Assembly: GCA_016709025.1 (NCBI GenBank)
Contig: JADJEQ010000001.1
Location: 124,001-188,000 of the forward strand
Direction: 5' to 3'
DNA: 64,000 nucleotides
Origin: Bacteroidales bacterium
Lineage (GTDB): Bacteria > Bacteroidota > Bacteroidia > Bacteroidales > Lentimicrobiaceae
In this document: one piece after another, positions 16,175-26,600 of the stretch
How positions within the stretch are numbered: the stretch's first letter is position 1
Layout: every line of letters starts with the position of its first letter
Translations under genes and position numbers: made by a program
The notes under the pieces: generated by a model
The model's database searches: none
What the model was told of the DNA's origin: nothing
Seen by the model: only the letters and a program-made list of their open reading frames with translations

Positions 16175-17617
16175 TTATAACTCACCCCGGCGCTCAACCA
16201 ATGCATCGCGGATTTCTCTGGCCCTCTTTTCGGTAATATCATATTTCCACATTACCCAAATAGCAAGTACTCCAGCCAGGGAAGGAACGGTAATATCTGC
16301 AATACGAAGCATCGTAATGGTATAAGGTGTTTGTATCTGAATATCTCCGTTAAAACCCACTGCGCTCAGAATAACCCCGCCTAAGAATAATGCAAGCGAC
16401 ATCCCGAGTTTAACCATCCACCAGTAAACGGCTCCGAACAACGCTTCTTTTCTCGGCATTCCATTTTTAAGTTCATCCAAATCGCACACATCGGCAGTCA
16501 TCGACATCATTAATGTAAACAGACCTCCTATCCCAAATGTCATTAAAGGCAATGGAAGGAACATAAACCAGGGATTTCCGGGAGAGAATCCCCACCATTT
16601 AAGAACATAGCCAACAATTGAGATCAATGTGGCTACTATAAAGGCATTCTTTTTCCCAATTTTGGTTGACATGTAAGTAATAATCGGTATAACCAAAAAA
16701 GCAGTCATCAAAGCACTTACAGTGCCAAACCATGCCGGCCATTGACCTGCAGCGGCCTGGTCGCCATTGAATAAATAGAAAATTACAATGTAGAAGGCAT
16801 ATGCAGCAACTATTTGATACCCATTGAATACCAGGAAAGTAGCTGCACATAGCCGAAGAAACGGTTTGTTGTTAACGGTTTGTTTGATATCTCTGAAAAA
16901 ATCTTTTACATTAGAAACAATATCCCTGAATGACAATTTCGTTTGCCCTGACAGACTAGCCTGGTCAATTTCCTTACAAAAAAAAGCAGGCATAACACCC
17001 ATTATCAGGCAAATGGCTCCTACCCAAATAGATAAATTCCTCACCCCTGTCGGTGCATCCGGAAATAATTCAGGACGTGAAATCAAAAACCAGAACCATG
17101 GGGCGATCATCCAGGCTACTTGTCCCATAATCTGAGATATTGCCATCAGGCGGGTACGTTCGTTATAATCAGGGGTCATTTCGTATCCCAATCCGATGAG
17201 AGGCGCTGCAAAAACAGTGTAACCCAAATAGAATACTATTGACATTAACAGAAAGTAAATAAAATTAAATGTTTCATAATTGTTTCCCGGCACCGGGACT
17301 TTTAACTGCCACATCAACATAAATGAAATACCAACTACAATAGCTCCTCCAAAAATATAAGGCCGGCGACGCCCCCACCTTGAGCGGGTATTGTCGGAAA
17401 TATAACCCATGATAGGATCAAGAATTGCATCCAAAAACCTTGGAATTGCGGCTAAAATACCAGCTTTATAAGGGCTCATGCCAAATCCTACTACCAGGAA
17501 AAACATGAATACGCCTAATGCTGCAGGCAATAACTGATTTGTAAGATTTCCTGCGCCAAAAGCCCACTTTTGTACCATTGGCACAACATCTTGCGGAGCT
17601 GTTTTGTGATGTTCCAT
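16175..17617 (-). CDS. MFS sugar:cation symporter, GPH family (second copy)
   Basis: A 480-aa polytopic inner-membrane transporter with the GPH signature ILDPIMGYISDNTRSRWG followed by RRRPY. It has about 12 helices and a central cytoplasmic loop around SFRDIVSNVKDFF. It differs clearly from the 449-aa symporter at 9795, so this is not a recent duplication. Next to leaderless GH17 genes on both sides, it is a good candidate for importing beta-1,3-gluco-oligosaccharides into the cytoplasm (inference). The heptanucleotide array at 17661 begins 44 nt upstream of its start codon, between it and the next upstream GH17 gene. Confidence 0.88.
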   Translation of the reverse strand: MEHHKTAPQDVVPMVQKWAFGAGNLTNQLLPAALGVFMFFLVVGFGMSPYKAGILAAIPRFLDAILDPIMGYISDNTRSRWGRRRPYIFGGAIVVGISFMLMWQLKVPVPGNNYETFNFIYFLLMSIVFYLGYTVFAAPLIGLGYEMTPDYNERTRLMAISQIMGQVAWMIAPWFWFLISRPELFPDAPTGVRNLSIWVGAICLIMGVMPAFFCKEIDQASLSGQTKLSFRDIVSNVKDFFRDIKQTVNNKPFLRLCAATFLVFNGYQIVAAYAFYIVIFYLFNGDQAAAGQWPAWFGTVSALMTAFLVIPIITYMSTKIGKKNAFIVATLISIVGYVLKWWGFSPGNPWFMFLPLPLMTFGIGGLFTLMMSMTADVCDLDELKNGMPRKEALFGAVYWWMVKLGMSLALFLGGVILSAVGFNGDIQIQTPYTITMLRIADITVPSLAGVLAIWVMWKYDITEKRAREIRDALVERRGEL

Positions 17618-17660
17618 GAAGTTAGATTTTAAAGATTAGTATTAAAATTAAATAGTTTCC

Positions 17661-17854
17661 GGGTGCTGGGTGCTGGTTGCTGGTTGCTGGTTGCTGGTTG
17701 CTGGTTGCTGGTTGCTGGTTGCTGGTTGCTGGTTGCTGGTTGCTGGTTGCTGGTTACTGGTTGCTGGTTGCTGGTTGCTGGTTACTGGTTGCTGGTTACT
17801 GGTTACTGGTTACTGGTTACTGGTTGCTGGTTGCTGGTTACTGGTTGCTGGTTA
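17661..17854 (+). repeat. Heptanucleotide tandem array (GGTTGCT/GGTTACT), about 28 units
   Basis: About 28 consecutive 7-nt units, GGTTGCT in the first half with interspersed GGTTACT in the second. Three overlapping open frames (repeating Trp-Leu-Leu-Val-Ala-Gly-Cys) run through it because a 7-nt unit is free of stop codons in all three forward frames; these are not genes. The array interrupts the minus-strand glucan operon between the second symporter and a GH17 gene. Confidence 0.95.
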
Positions 17855-18022
17855 CGTTCCCTCTCTCCCCTCCTCCCTCTGCCCTCTCTCTCAATGTTAA
17901 CCTCTATGTTCGGTTAGCCTTTCCGGTTGCAGTCAACTGGTCTCTCCATCTCTCCGACTCTCTGTCACCTTCTTACCTCTTACGCTGACCTCTGACTTCT
18001 AACTTCCGACTTCTGACTTCTT
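17855..18022 (-). repeat. Composite low-complexity repeat with GAAGTCA/GAGGTCA-type heptamers
   Basis: Read on the minus strand this has GAAGTCAGAAGTCGGAAGTTAG units, then AAGAGGTAAGAAGGTGACAGAG, then an AACCGGAAAGGCT block. The same ingredients in the same order occur on the plus strand at 63.37-63.65 kb, so the two are copies of one composite repeat family in opposite orientation. It lies just after the end (3' side) of the GH17 gene at 18027. Confidence 0.75.
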
Positions 18023-18026
18023 GATT

Positions 18027-18959
18027 TCATTTATCAAACAAATGCTGCATTACTTGTTTCGGCTTCCGGTCAACTGTAAACAATCCCCAGTGTTTTTCAG
18101 GTTCTGTAGCTTCGGGTGAGCCTTTCCAGGGCTCATCAAAAGCTTCAAATACAAAAGTCAGAATGCCTTCTTTTCTACTCCATTTTTCCAGATCATTGTA
18201 ATATATGGCCTGAAATTCCTGGCCAGCATTTTCTGGATTAATTCCCCGTCCGTTTGAAACGGTAGCCCAGCCGGCTTCAGTAATCACTACAGGCTTTTCA
18301 GGATATTTATTGGCAACACTTTGATAATTTTGAATGGTATAATCCATGGCTTCATGAATGCTTTTATATTCCCATACCGGATAGGTATGTATGGATATAA
18401 AATCAACTTCATCGGTCAAAGATTTAAGCTTGTCGTACCATGGGATATAATTTTCACAGAATGTTACCGGCTGTCTGGTTCCGTTTTTTATCATCCGCAC
18501 ATAGCTGATTACTTTGTCAACCGAAACATAGTGATCGGTCCAGTCGACAGTTGCTTCATTTCCGGCTGACAGCGAGAAAATAATATCAGGATACCGGTTG
18601 GCAAGCCGGATCAGTTTTTTAATCTGGGCCAGATTGTCCTTCGTATTCCTTTTAAGTTCCTCCTCGGAGAAAATTGTGCCCCAGGGACAACCAAAATTGT
18701 TTAACTCAGCTCCAATATAGGCCCCAAGCATCACCTTAAAATTCAATTTCTCTTTTTCGATTACTTTTAAAACCGTTTCAGCATGCAAACTGCAATCATA
18801 CAAACGAAGGTAAGTCCACTCCTTCTGTAGTATCAGGAGATCTTCCCTGATCTGCTTATAGGTTGGGTATACTCCGGTTTCCGGACTTTGTCCGTCCCTG
18901 TATCCTGAATAGCAGATTGCTTTCCCTTCCTTAAGTCCCAGTGTCTTAAAAAGATTCAT
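18027..18959 (-). CDS. GH17 family protein, divergent, leaderless
   Basis: A 310-aa GH17 barrel without a signal peptide. The acid/base is in SAGNEATVDW (Glu135) and the nucleophile in VVITEAGWA (Glu228). It is clearly less related to the other two GH17 proteins of the locus than they are to each other: EAG replaces ETG, and the N-terminal CYSGYRDGQSP motif replaces CFSxYxEGQ. That suggests a distinct step, for example a different chain length or transfer rather than hydrolysis (inference). It is flanked on both sides by short tandem arrays (17661-18022 and 19106-19183). Confidence 0.85.
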   Translation of the reverse strand: MNLFKTLGLKEGKAICYSGYRDGQSPETGVYPTYKQIREDLLILQKEWTYLRLYDCSLHAETVLKVIEKEKLNFKVMLGAYIGAELNNFGCPWGTIFSEEELKRNTKDNLAQIKKLIRLANRYPDIIFSLSAGNEATVDWTDHYVSVDKVISYVRMIKNGTRQPVTFCENYIPWYDKLKSLTDEVDFISIHTYPVWEYKSIHEAMDYTIQNYQSVANKYPEKPVVITEAGWATVSNGRGINPENAGQEFQAIYYNDLEKWSRKEGILTFVFEAFDEPWKGSPEATEPEKHWGLFTVDRKPKQVMQHLFDK

Positions 18960-19105
18960 GTATTCTTTTGTATTTGTTTAGGCTATTGATAAGTAAAGTA
19001 ACCGCTGCAAGTGATTCAAACACAGTCAGGAATTACTTTATTTATTTCAGGGTTTGAGACGCAAGTATTGCGTCTCTGCTTTCCAATAATCTGTTTTAAA
19101 TTTGT

Positions 19106-19183
19106 CTTTCACTTTTCACTTTTCACTCTTCACTCTTCACTCTTCACTCTTCACTTTTCACTTTTCACTTTTCACTCTTCACT
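19106..19183 (+). repeat. Heptanucleotide tandem array (CTTTTCA/CTCTTCA), about 11 units
   Basis: Consecutive 7-nt units switching between CTTTTCA and CTCTTCA in blocks. The right end runs into the stop codon of the next gene (TAG at 19184-19182 on the minus strand), so the array abuts the coding end directly. Confidence 0.93.
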
Positions 19184-20072
19184 ACTTTGAGTATTTTAAT
19201 TTTCCATCTTTATCCCAAAGTCCCCAGTAAGCGCCTACATCGCCTTCACCACCAATTTTCCAGGCTTCGTCGAACGATGAAAAATAGAACATATCTATAC
19301 TTTCTTCCTTACTCCAATTCTGGGCATTGATAAAATACTGTATGGCATTTCTGAAGGTAGGTTCTGAATCTTCAAATGAGGTACCTCGGTCAGGCCAGCC
19401 GGTTTCGGTGATGATTACTTTTTTCCCGTTTCCTGCTTTCAGGGCCCGATGATACATGTCCTTCATGTAGAGCAGTGAATAGTTGATGTGACAGCCTTCC
19501 CAGAAGGGATAACAGTTTGCAAAGATGATATCGCATGCCTCAGTTATGGCCGGCCTGTTGCAAAATTCATAATAGGCATCGACGTAACCAACCGGGATAC
19601 CGGGTAATTCTATCTTCACCTCCATGATAAATCTCAACAGCTCTTCCTCTGTTAAATCCTCACGATATAAGACTTCATTGCCCACAGCAACCAGATCGGC
19701 ATATCCATCTTTAGCTACCCGGATAAGATTGGCTATTTCTTTTTCATTTATTTCCTCATTTTCGCCAAGCCAGGCTCCGACCATGGTTTTTAACCCATAT
19801 TCTTTTGCAATGCGTGGAATCATTTCATTTCCATCGGTACACGAAAAAGTTCTGATCCAGTTGGTATAAGGTCTGATGATTTCAATTCTGCTGCGGATTT
19901 GTTCCTCAGAAATTGAATTTCCGGGCTCCTGCCCTTCCAGATAAGGGCTGAAGCAAATTCCGTGCATCCCTTTTTCAAGCACATCGGTAAAAATGGATCG
20001 CATATCCGCTTCAGGTTTATTCGAAATATTCTGGCCCGCTAAAGAAAGTATGTAATCACTCCTGAACGACAT
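19182..20072 (-). CDS. GH17 family beta-1,3-glucan-active protein, leaderless (paralogue 2)
   Basis: A 296-aa GH17 protein with the same length and layout as the one at 15237-16127. The acid/base is in AVGNEVLYR (Glu133) and the nucleophile in IITETGWP (Glu223). It has no signal peptide (MSFRSDYILSLAGQ), so a cytoplasmic location is predicted. It is 35 nt downstream of the large phosphorylase-like gene and most likely translated from the same message. Together they look like a cytoplasmic pair acting on imported beta-1,3-glucan chains: GH17 could trim or rearrange chains that the phosphorylase then degrades (inference). Confidence 0.88.
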   Translation of the reverse strand: MSFRSDYILSLAGQNISNKPEADMRSIFTDVLEKGMHGICFSPYLEGQEPGNSISEEQIRSRIEIIRPYTNWIRTFSCTDGNEMIPRIAKEYGLKTMVGAWLGENEEINEKEIANLIRVAKDGYADLVAVGNEVLYREDLTEEELLRFIMEVKIELPGIPVGYVDAYYEFCNRPAITEACDIIFANCYPFWEGCHINYSLLYMKDMYHRALKAGNGKKVIITETGWPDRGTSFEDSEPTFRNAIQYFINAQNWSKEESIDMFYFSSFDEAWKIGGEGDVGAYWGLWDKDGKLKYSK

Positions 20073-20107
20073 ATTGTTTTCTCCTTATTAAAAATTGGGT
20101 TATTTTT

Positions 20108-23100
20108 TTAACAGCTGATATTCCTGAAGGAAACATCGATCCGGGAAATATCCCCGGAACGATTAAAAATCCGCATGCTCAATTCTCTGCTGAGGATATG
20201 ATCTGAAATGAAAACCTGTTTCCCATCAACCATTGTGATTGAAATTTTATCTTCATCTGATGCACTGTATAAAACCGGGACCTGACAGAATGTAAACCCA
20301 AGCTGACCCTGCTTAAGCGTCATTTTTCCCGGCTTACCATTCAGATCAAAATATTCAAAAATACTTTCCCGATTTAGCAATTCTTTGGGATTTAACAAGC
20401 TGGATTGAAATACAATTTTCCCTTCCCGGATATGAACTCCTAATTCCCTGATGCGTGAAATAAAATCCTCTTTTACCTGACCTGTCATACCCGGTTGTTG
20501 AGCACCGGCATTTCCCGGGGTATGCGAATAGGCGTCTGTCGGGAAAGCACCATATAAATCAGGAGATTTATTCAAGCCTATTCCTGCTTTGATTTCGAAA
20601 TAATGATCCTTTATTTTACCAACTACAACAGGATCAGCACCTTCGTAAACGCCTTTGAAATAGCATTCCTGTGCAGCCAGCAACAATTTCGAAACCATAT
20701 GCCAGTATATGCTTCCCAATCCTTCGTACCCATAAAATGTCCCCGACCGTCCTGTAAACGACTGATGGTCGAAAAGCTCTTCAAAAATTTCTATAATCTT
20801 TTCTTTTTCTTCTGCCACAAGCGTGGCATAAGTATCAGGGTCCAGTTGATTCAAGGCTTTTTCCAAAACGGCAGCATTGCGAAACGTACCGTTGAAGTGA
20901 TAATTGCCCAGATCATCTTTACTTATTATGGACAAATCGGCGTTGGCGACTAACTTGTTCATAAGTTTAGATTCCTCAACTTTACTGCCGGGGATGTTAT
21001 TTTTCTGGCTGAAAAGAGGCAATTGTCTGTCGGGATAAAGCAGATAACTATACTGATCCCGGCGAAATAAACTACTCCATTTCAACGAGTTAAGCACATC
21101 AAGGCTCTCTTCAACCGACAAGTAGCCAGAGCTTAAAACAGCTACCTGGCCTTCGAGCATTTCGTACAAATGGCGGATAGAAACACTTTTATCTGAGAAT
21201 GAAATCAGGTTATATGCATGATAAAGGCCATCCGCACGTTTATTTACTTTTATGGATTGATCCATATATTTCAAAGCAAGTTGCATGAATTCAGCCAAAG
21301 CCTCAACCTGAACCACCATTTTCCGACCTGAGAATGATTTTTCATAAACAGCATTTCTGTAATTGCTTCCGGCTTCACCAAGTCCATCAGCAAAACGACG
21401 CCTGTCGGCATCTGAAAATCCGGTTTTAAGAAGTGCTGTATTTTCAGCAAAAAGTGTAAATATGCTGTCGAACAAGGATTTTACTTCTTCTGAAATGTCA
21501 ATTTCCTGTATGGATGATTTGCTGAACTGTTCAGACCAGAATTTCAGGAATCGCCTCAGGTAATTCAGCGTAACCATCGAAACCCCGTTGCCAACAAGTG
21601 CATTATTGGCGTCGTTCCATTCAGGGCGTTGAGTGTTGAGCCAGATGCCGGCTTCGGGTATAAAATTGCTGAGTTTGGCAAGCAGGGTAACCAGAATTTT
21701 TTCGGTAAGATTAACCCTGTATATCCGGTTATCCCGGCCTCTCAATAAAACGCCGTCAGCACCGGTTTTAAGGGTCAGCCCTTTAATTTCACTATTCAAA
21801 TCAAAATCAAAGACAATCGTATCTTTCGGATTTTTAACAATTTCGGAGTATGGTTTTATGCGGTATGGGATATTTGCATAAACAAAGATTTCCTTTGTCA
21901 ACAGGGAATCCAGGGTTGCCGGATGAAAGCCGGCAGATAACTCCAGGAATTTCTGCAGATAAATAATCTGGTGGTCGCCCCAATAGCCAATGTATGCCCA
22001 CGGATCGTGCGGATCGGGACATTCCCAGTCGATGCCTTCGCGTGTAACGCGATATGGATTGTAACCATCGGCGGTTGTAGCATTTAAAAACTTGCTGATC
22101 ATGCCTTCCAGGAATTCAGGGTATGAAAGGCTGAGTGCTTCCCAGTTCTGAAAAATATCGCGCCAGTTTCCCTGATAATTCAGTTTTATGGATCCATCCG
22201 GGTTTTTTGTTTCAATCGAGAACTGGTTCCATGGGCGGCTAGGATCACCGTGCCTCCGGCTAAAGGTTAGAGGAAGATATTCGCTGCAAATCCGGATGAG
22301 GTCAAAATCTGAAGTACTTTCAGCAAGCCTGATCAATTCTATATAGCTTATTTTTTCCGGAAGCTTATCAAGCCAGGTTTTATGTTTTGCTGAAATATCT
22401 TTACTTATTTGCCCCACAAAAAGGAGAAGGTCTGTTTTATCAAGTAGGTAATTGTCAGTGAAAATTCCGCCCCTCATTATATTGAACAAGGTGTTGGAAA
22501 AATGGCGGGCACAGCTTAACTCGTCATTTCCCACCTGCAGTCCATCTGCGTTGGCAACAATTTTCTTTAAGTTCGAGGTTCCCTTTTCAATATCAGCGTC
22601 AACCAGTCGCTTTATATCAGCCTGTGTCCTGATGGCGTTACCCAGGTTGGCTACATCGCTGCTTTCCTGGTTGATTTCAGCAACAATCATCCATTCTTTG
22701 CTGGCATCTTTCTCAAGCTTAAGACTTGTACACACAAAATAAGCGCCGCGTGTTGCCCTGATATCGGTTTCTGTTTCAACCGGCAGTCCTTTTATAAAAT
22801 TCTCAACCTGGTGGTTTGAAATCAGAATCTTTGCATCGTCATTAAGTCCGCCTGACCAAACAGTGGTTGCTTTAAGCGATTCACTCGGTTCAGCCCGGTC
22901 AACCGGGATAGAACTCAGCATATACAAGCCGAGTTTGGTTTCTTCGAGCAATTCACACTTTTTATAAGCATCAAGCAAACAGCTGAAAGCATTCTGAAAA
23001 TCGAAATCCACTCCATTTGGTAAAATATTCCTTATCCCGTCGAGAACATCAACTTTAACTGATCCGGGATTGTGATTGCTGATTAACGATTTCTTTACAA

Positions 23101-23587
23101 AACCGAATTTCTCACTGCTGTACCACCCGTATCTGAACCCGACACCCAGGTCAACATTTAATTCTTCGAAAATGATTTTATTTCCGTAAATGCTTTTGTA
23201 GAGATTTCTTTCAATAGTGTATATTTTCTCCGACTCAGCTGAAAAAGGTTCCCACAAATAAATTTTCTCATCTTTATATATAAGAAGATAGGTTTTACTC
23301 CCTGTAATACCTCTGCTATCATGTATTTTATCTACAGTATAATAGGGGAATAAGGCATTATTCCTATCTTTCCGTCCGGCAGACAGTGAACCGTTGCTCG
23401 AAATAAACATCCAGTGATCGGAATCGCTCACGATGGTCATAAAGAAATCAGGCATCTGGTTGGAGTTGCTGATTTTGTAGAACTTTTCATCTTCAATTTC
23501 CACAAATTGGCCTCCAACCTGTGCACTCTGGCACTTTAGCTGAGCATTTCCTAAAAAAATGTCTTTGTTTTTCATTGTGTCAGGCAT
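20108..23587 (-). CDS. Putative beta-1,3-glucan phosphorylase, GH149/GH161-like (clan GH-Q)
   Basis: A 1159-aa protein without a signal peptide. It is not a plain hydrolase by appearance. It contains RPEWNDANNALVGNG with Asp659 in a WND context, the arrangement of the catalytic acid in GH94 cellobiose-type phosphorylases. Aromatic-rich (alpha/alpha)6-barrel-like stretches such as DPWAYIGYWGDHQIIYLQ lie around residues 520-545. Families GH149 and GH161 are beta-1,3-glucan phosphorylases of about this size, related to GH94. The reaction would be release of glucose 1-phosphate from chain ends using phosphate. Location among GH17, GH81, GH16 and GH30 genes supports this. I am confident of a clan GH-Q-like enzyme and less sure which family. 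An alternative ATG lies 4 codons in. Confidence 0.65.
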   Translation of the reverse strand: MPDTMKNKDIFLGNAQLKCQSAQVGGQFVEIEDEKFYKISNSNQMPDFFMTIVSDSDHWMFISSNGSLSAGRKDRNNALFPYYTVDKIHDSRGITGSKTYLLIYKDEKIYLWEPFSAESEKIYTIERNLYKSIYGNKIIFEELNVDLGVGFRYGWYSSEKFGFVKKSLISNHNPGSVKVDVLDGIRNILPNGVDFDFQNAFSCLLDAYKKCELLEETKLGLYMLSSIPVDRAEPSESLKATTVWSGGLNDDAKILISNHQVENFIKGLPVETETDIRATRGAYFVCTSLKLEKDASKEWMIVAEINQESSDVANLGNAIRTQADIKRLVDADIEKGTSNLKKIVANADGLQVGNDELSCARHFSNTLFNIMRGGIFTDNYLLDKTDLLLFVGQISKDISAKHKTWLDKLPEKISYIELIRLAESTSDFDLIRICSEYLPLTFSRRHGDPSRPWNQFSIETKNPDGSIKLNYQGNWRDIFQNWEALSLSYPEFLEGMISKFLNATTADGYNPYRVTREGIDWECPDPHDPWAYIGYWGDHQIIYLQKFLELSAGFHPATLDSLLTKEIFVYANIPYRIKPYSEIVKNPKDTIVFDFDLNSEIKGLTLKTGADGVLLRGRDNRIYRVNLTEKILVTLLAKLSNFIPEAGIWLNTQRPEWNDANNALVGNGVSMVTLNYLRRFLKFWSEQFSKSSIQEIDISEEVKSLFDSIFTLFAENTALLKTGFSDADRRRFADGLGEAGSNYRNAVYEKSFSGRKMVVQVEALAEFMQLALKYMDQSIKVNKRADGLYHAYNLISFSDKSVSIRHLYEMLEGQVAVLSSGYLSVEESLDVLNSLKWSSLFRRDQYSYLLYPDRQLPLFSQKNNIPGSKVEESKLMNKLVANADLSIISKDDLGNYHFNGTFRNAAVLEKALNQLDPDTYATLVAEEKEKIIEIFEELFDHQSFTGRSGTFYGYEGLGSIYWHMVSKLLLAAQECYFKGVYEGADPVVVGKIKDHYFEIKAGIGLNKSPDLYGAFPTDAYSHTPGNAGAQQPGMTGQVKEDFISRIRELGVHIREGKIVFQSSLLNPKELLNRESIFEYFDLNGKPGKMTLKQGQLGFTFCQVPVLYSASDEDKISITMVDGKQVFISDHILSRELSMRIFNRSGDISRIDVSFRNISC

Positions 23588-23626
23588 TGTATTTTTTTCT
23601 TAGAGAGAGGTTAAAGATAAGGTTGA

Positions 23627-23650
23627 CCCTTCGACTCCGCTCAGGGTGAC
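23627..23650 (+). repeat. Dispersed intergenic repeat (CCTTCGACTCCGCTCAGGGTGAC type)
   Basis: A 24-nt copy of a sequence that also occurs at 63722-63745 and twice as an inverted pair at 63882-63949. It lies in the 110-nt gap between the phosphorylase and GH81 genes, followed by AGGTTGAGGTTAAG. Confidence 0.8.
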
Positions 23651-23697
23651 AGGTTGAGGTTAAGATTCGAAAAGAGCACTTCAGCATTGCAGCCAAT

Positions 23698-26600
23698 TTA
23701 TTGTTTTATAAATTTGTTAGTTCTGGTTGTTTTATCGTCAATGGCTCTGATTAGATAAATACCCTTGTTTAAGAAGTTTACATCAATTTTTTCTGTGACA
23801 GATCCGGACGTTTTAGTGAATAAGCATATTCCGTTCAGGTCATAGATTGAAATTGTTGATTTATTGCGGATATTACTGATGTTCAGTACCTCTGAAACCG
23901 GATTTGGGAAGAAAATGAGAGGCGAATCTGATTGGTTTTCAATTCCGGCGGCACCGCAATTTTTTCCAACCTGATACGAACAATATTTTGTTACCGACAT
24001 GCCGCCGGAATAAGCAAACTTACAGGCATAACTTATGGTTGAACCCGGTGTCTGGCCGCTGATCACAGTTGAGAAAATTTTCCCGCTCACATTGGTCATC
24101 ATAATTTCAGAGAACGGGGATTGCTTCCATAAATAAGCAACGATGCCGGCTTTGTCATCGAGCAATTCAAATGAAATGATAACATCTGTTCCAACGGTTT
24201 CGTATGTGCATATATATCCGACTGTAAACGAGCCCTGCGATGTTTCATTCGATGTTTCGCTGTATAACATAAGCGGAGCGATCGATACATGGGATATTTG
24301 CGTTGTACTTGCCGATCCTTCGTTATCAATTACTTTTGCAGTAATGTTGTAGCTTCCCGGAGCGGGATTCCACACAGTACTAAAGGGAATCGATGTAACA
24401 GTATTGATTAAATCATCGCCCTGATAAAAATCCACTTTTTGAATGGTTCCGTCAAAATCACTGGCATTGGCCGAAATCGTTACTGGTTTCCCTTCGGTAA
24501 ATATTGAATTATCATAAGGTGAAGTAAGAGAAACAAACGGTGGTGCATTTTGGAAATTTGTTACCAGCACCAATACTTCATCTTCATCGGTCCGGGAATC
24601 GGAATTGGTAACCTTTAGCTTAAAGTTGTACATACCATCAACGAGTCCGGTTACAAATGGGTTTACAGCCGTTGGATCTGCGAATTGCACCACTGAAGGT
24701 CCGTAGTTTTGCGTCCATGTATAATTCAATGGATTTCCTGCAGATTCAGTACTTGCAGATCCATCCAGGGTAGCTGAAGTTAGCGGGAGAACAACTTTTA
24801 CATTGGTTCCGGCATTGGCAACCGGATAACTGTAGGTAAGGTTTCCTGTCCGGGTAAAAGTCATTTTCCCGAGATTAAACTCTCCTGCAGAAAATTCAAC
24901 CCTCAGCACATGTTCACCTTCAGTGAGCGGAATTGCGGTTACATGAATAGTTGCCCAACTATTCCAGTCAGAAGTTGTTGGAACAGAAATCTCAGGTGAA
25001 ATGATCTGACCATCGGATTCTAAATGAAACGGACCGCCGCCGGCTGCATTGTCGGACGCATAACGGATCGCAACAGTGTATAGCCCGGATTGAGCAACGT
25101 TCATTGTATATTCCAGCCATTCGCCGGCAGCAATTGAAACAACTGTAGCTCCTTCACTGGTATTTAACGAAGCATCTACAGACTCATTCATTCTGAAATC
25201 TCCTGTATTGGAGGATGTTACATCAAGGTATGAAATATTTTGACCTTTACCCCCTTCAAAAATATCGTATTTTCCGGCTTCTATGATCCCCGGGATGGCC
25301 GAAGCCACTCCGTTGTAAGGCATTTGGCCGCCAACCTGAACTTTGGCAGTATTGGTAATGTTGAATTTATCCCCATCAAAAACCTTCGCATAAAAGCTAT
25401 GAATTCCCAACTGCAGATTTGAAGCATTCAGCATAAAAGGCTCAGATGAATCTGTTCCCAGCGAGGTGATACCATCCATAAATTCAACATAGGTTGGTGT
25501 TCCACCAGAAACGGTTGCATCTAATTTCACACTTCCTCCAATGTATGCCTGCTGAAAAGAAGAACTTACAACACCAGTGAGAGCACAATCTCTGCTCGTC
25601 ACCATCCTGCGTGCCGGAACCTGTAACTGAAATCCTGTCGAGAAGGTTACAATGATGGGATCATCGGTATAATTCTGAGCCACATAATTGATCTCACCAT
25701 CTAAGATAAATGCTGCTGCGACAGGACAATCGGCGGTAATGCCTGCATGAACTTTCCCGAGTGCATTCATCGCATGAAGCCAATGGTAGGTTTGTGCATC
25801 CGATATGCCAAATTTCAATTCGCGGTTTGGATACGAATTGTACATTTCAATGGCCTGTGGAGGGTCGATAAAGGCCAGATACTCCCACCACATGTCATGC
25901 CACAGGTTTGGGTTAACCTGGTTACTCATGATGCCGGTATTGGCCGCAACTTCGTCCCAAAGCAATTCAACGTAAACGGTATCGAGCCCCAGATAGAGTG
26001 ATCCACCGTGAATCGGATAAATTTCGATGCCATAAGAGGCGGCAATATCAGATGTCCAGAAGGTTCCGTTATCGATGGCGTTTCCCCACACACGCGACAC
26101 CAGGCTGTATTGCTGTGACGGCGGAAAATTACGGTGTTGGGTATCCATATAGTATTCTTCGATTCCTGTTTGTTCGGTGGTATAAAGGTAAATTCCAAGA
26201 TCCCGGATGGCGGTATCTCCGGTTACTTCGCCCCAATGAATGAGTGCGGAACTGAAAACCATACTCTCGGAACTCGATTCCTGGTTATTTCCCTGCGGAT
26301 TGTTTGCAAAACCATCGGCCCAACTGTGTCCGGCATAGGGGCTGAAGTTGCGCAAATAAGGAAACATCGGATCACTGCGATCGTAGCCGGCTGCGTCACG
26401 TACAAGCAGATTCACCATTCCACCCCATTCGGCAGCCCAGCCGGGTTCGTATTGTTCGATGAAAGCACATGCCTGGATAAAATATCCCCAATGGAAGTGG
26501 TGATCGTTCAAACCGCCATCCTGACCATAACCTGCAGGATAACCAATCATGGATGACCAGTTGGCATTGTAATAAAACAAAAAAGCAACCTCACCGGGTT

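Noticed and set aside
17663..17988. Three overlapping forward ORFs of 76-103 aa rich in Trp-Leu-Val-Ala-Gly-Cys
   Set aside because: They read the same GGTTGCT array in three frames; the 7-nt unit simply has no stop codon in this direction.
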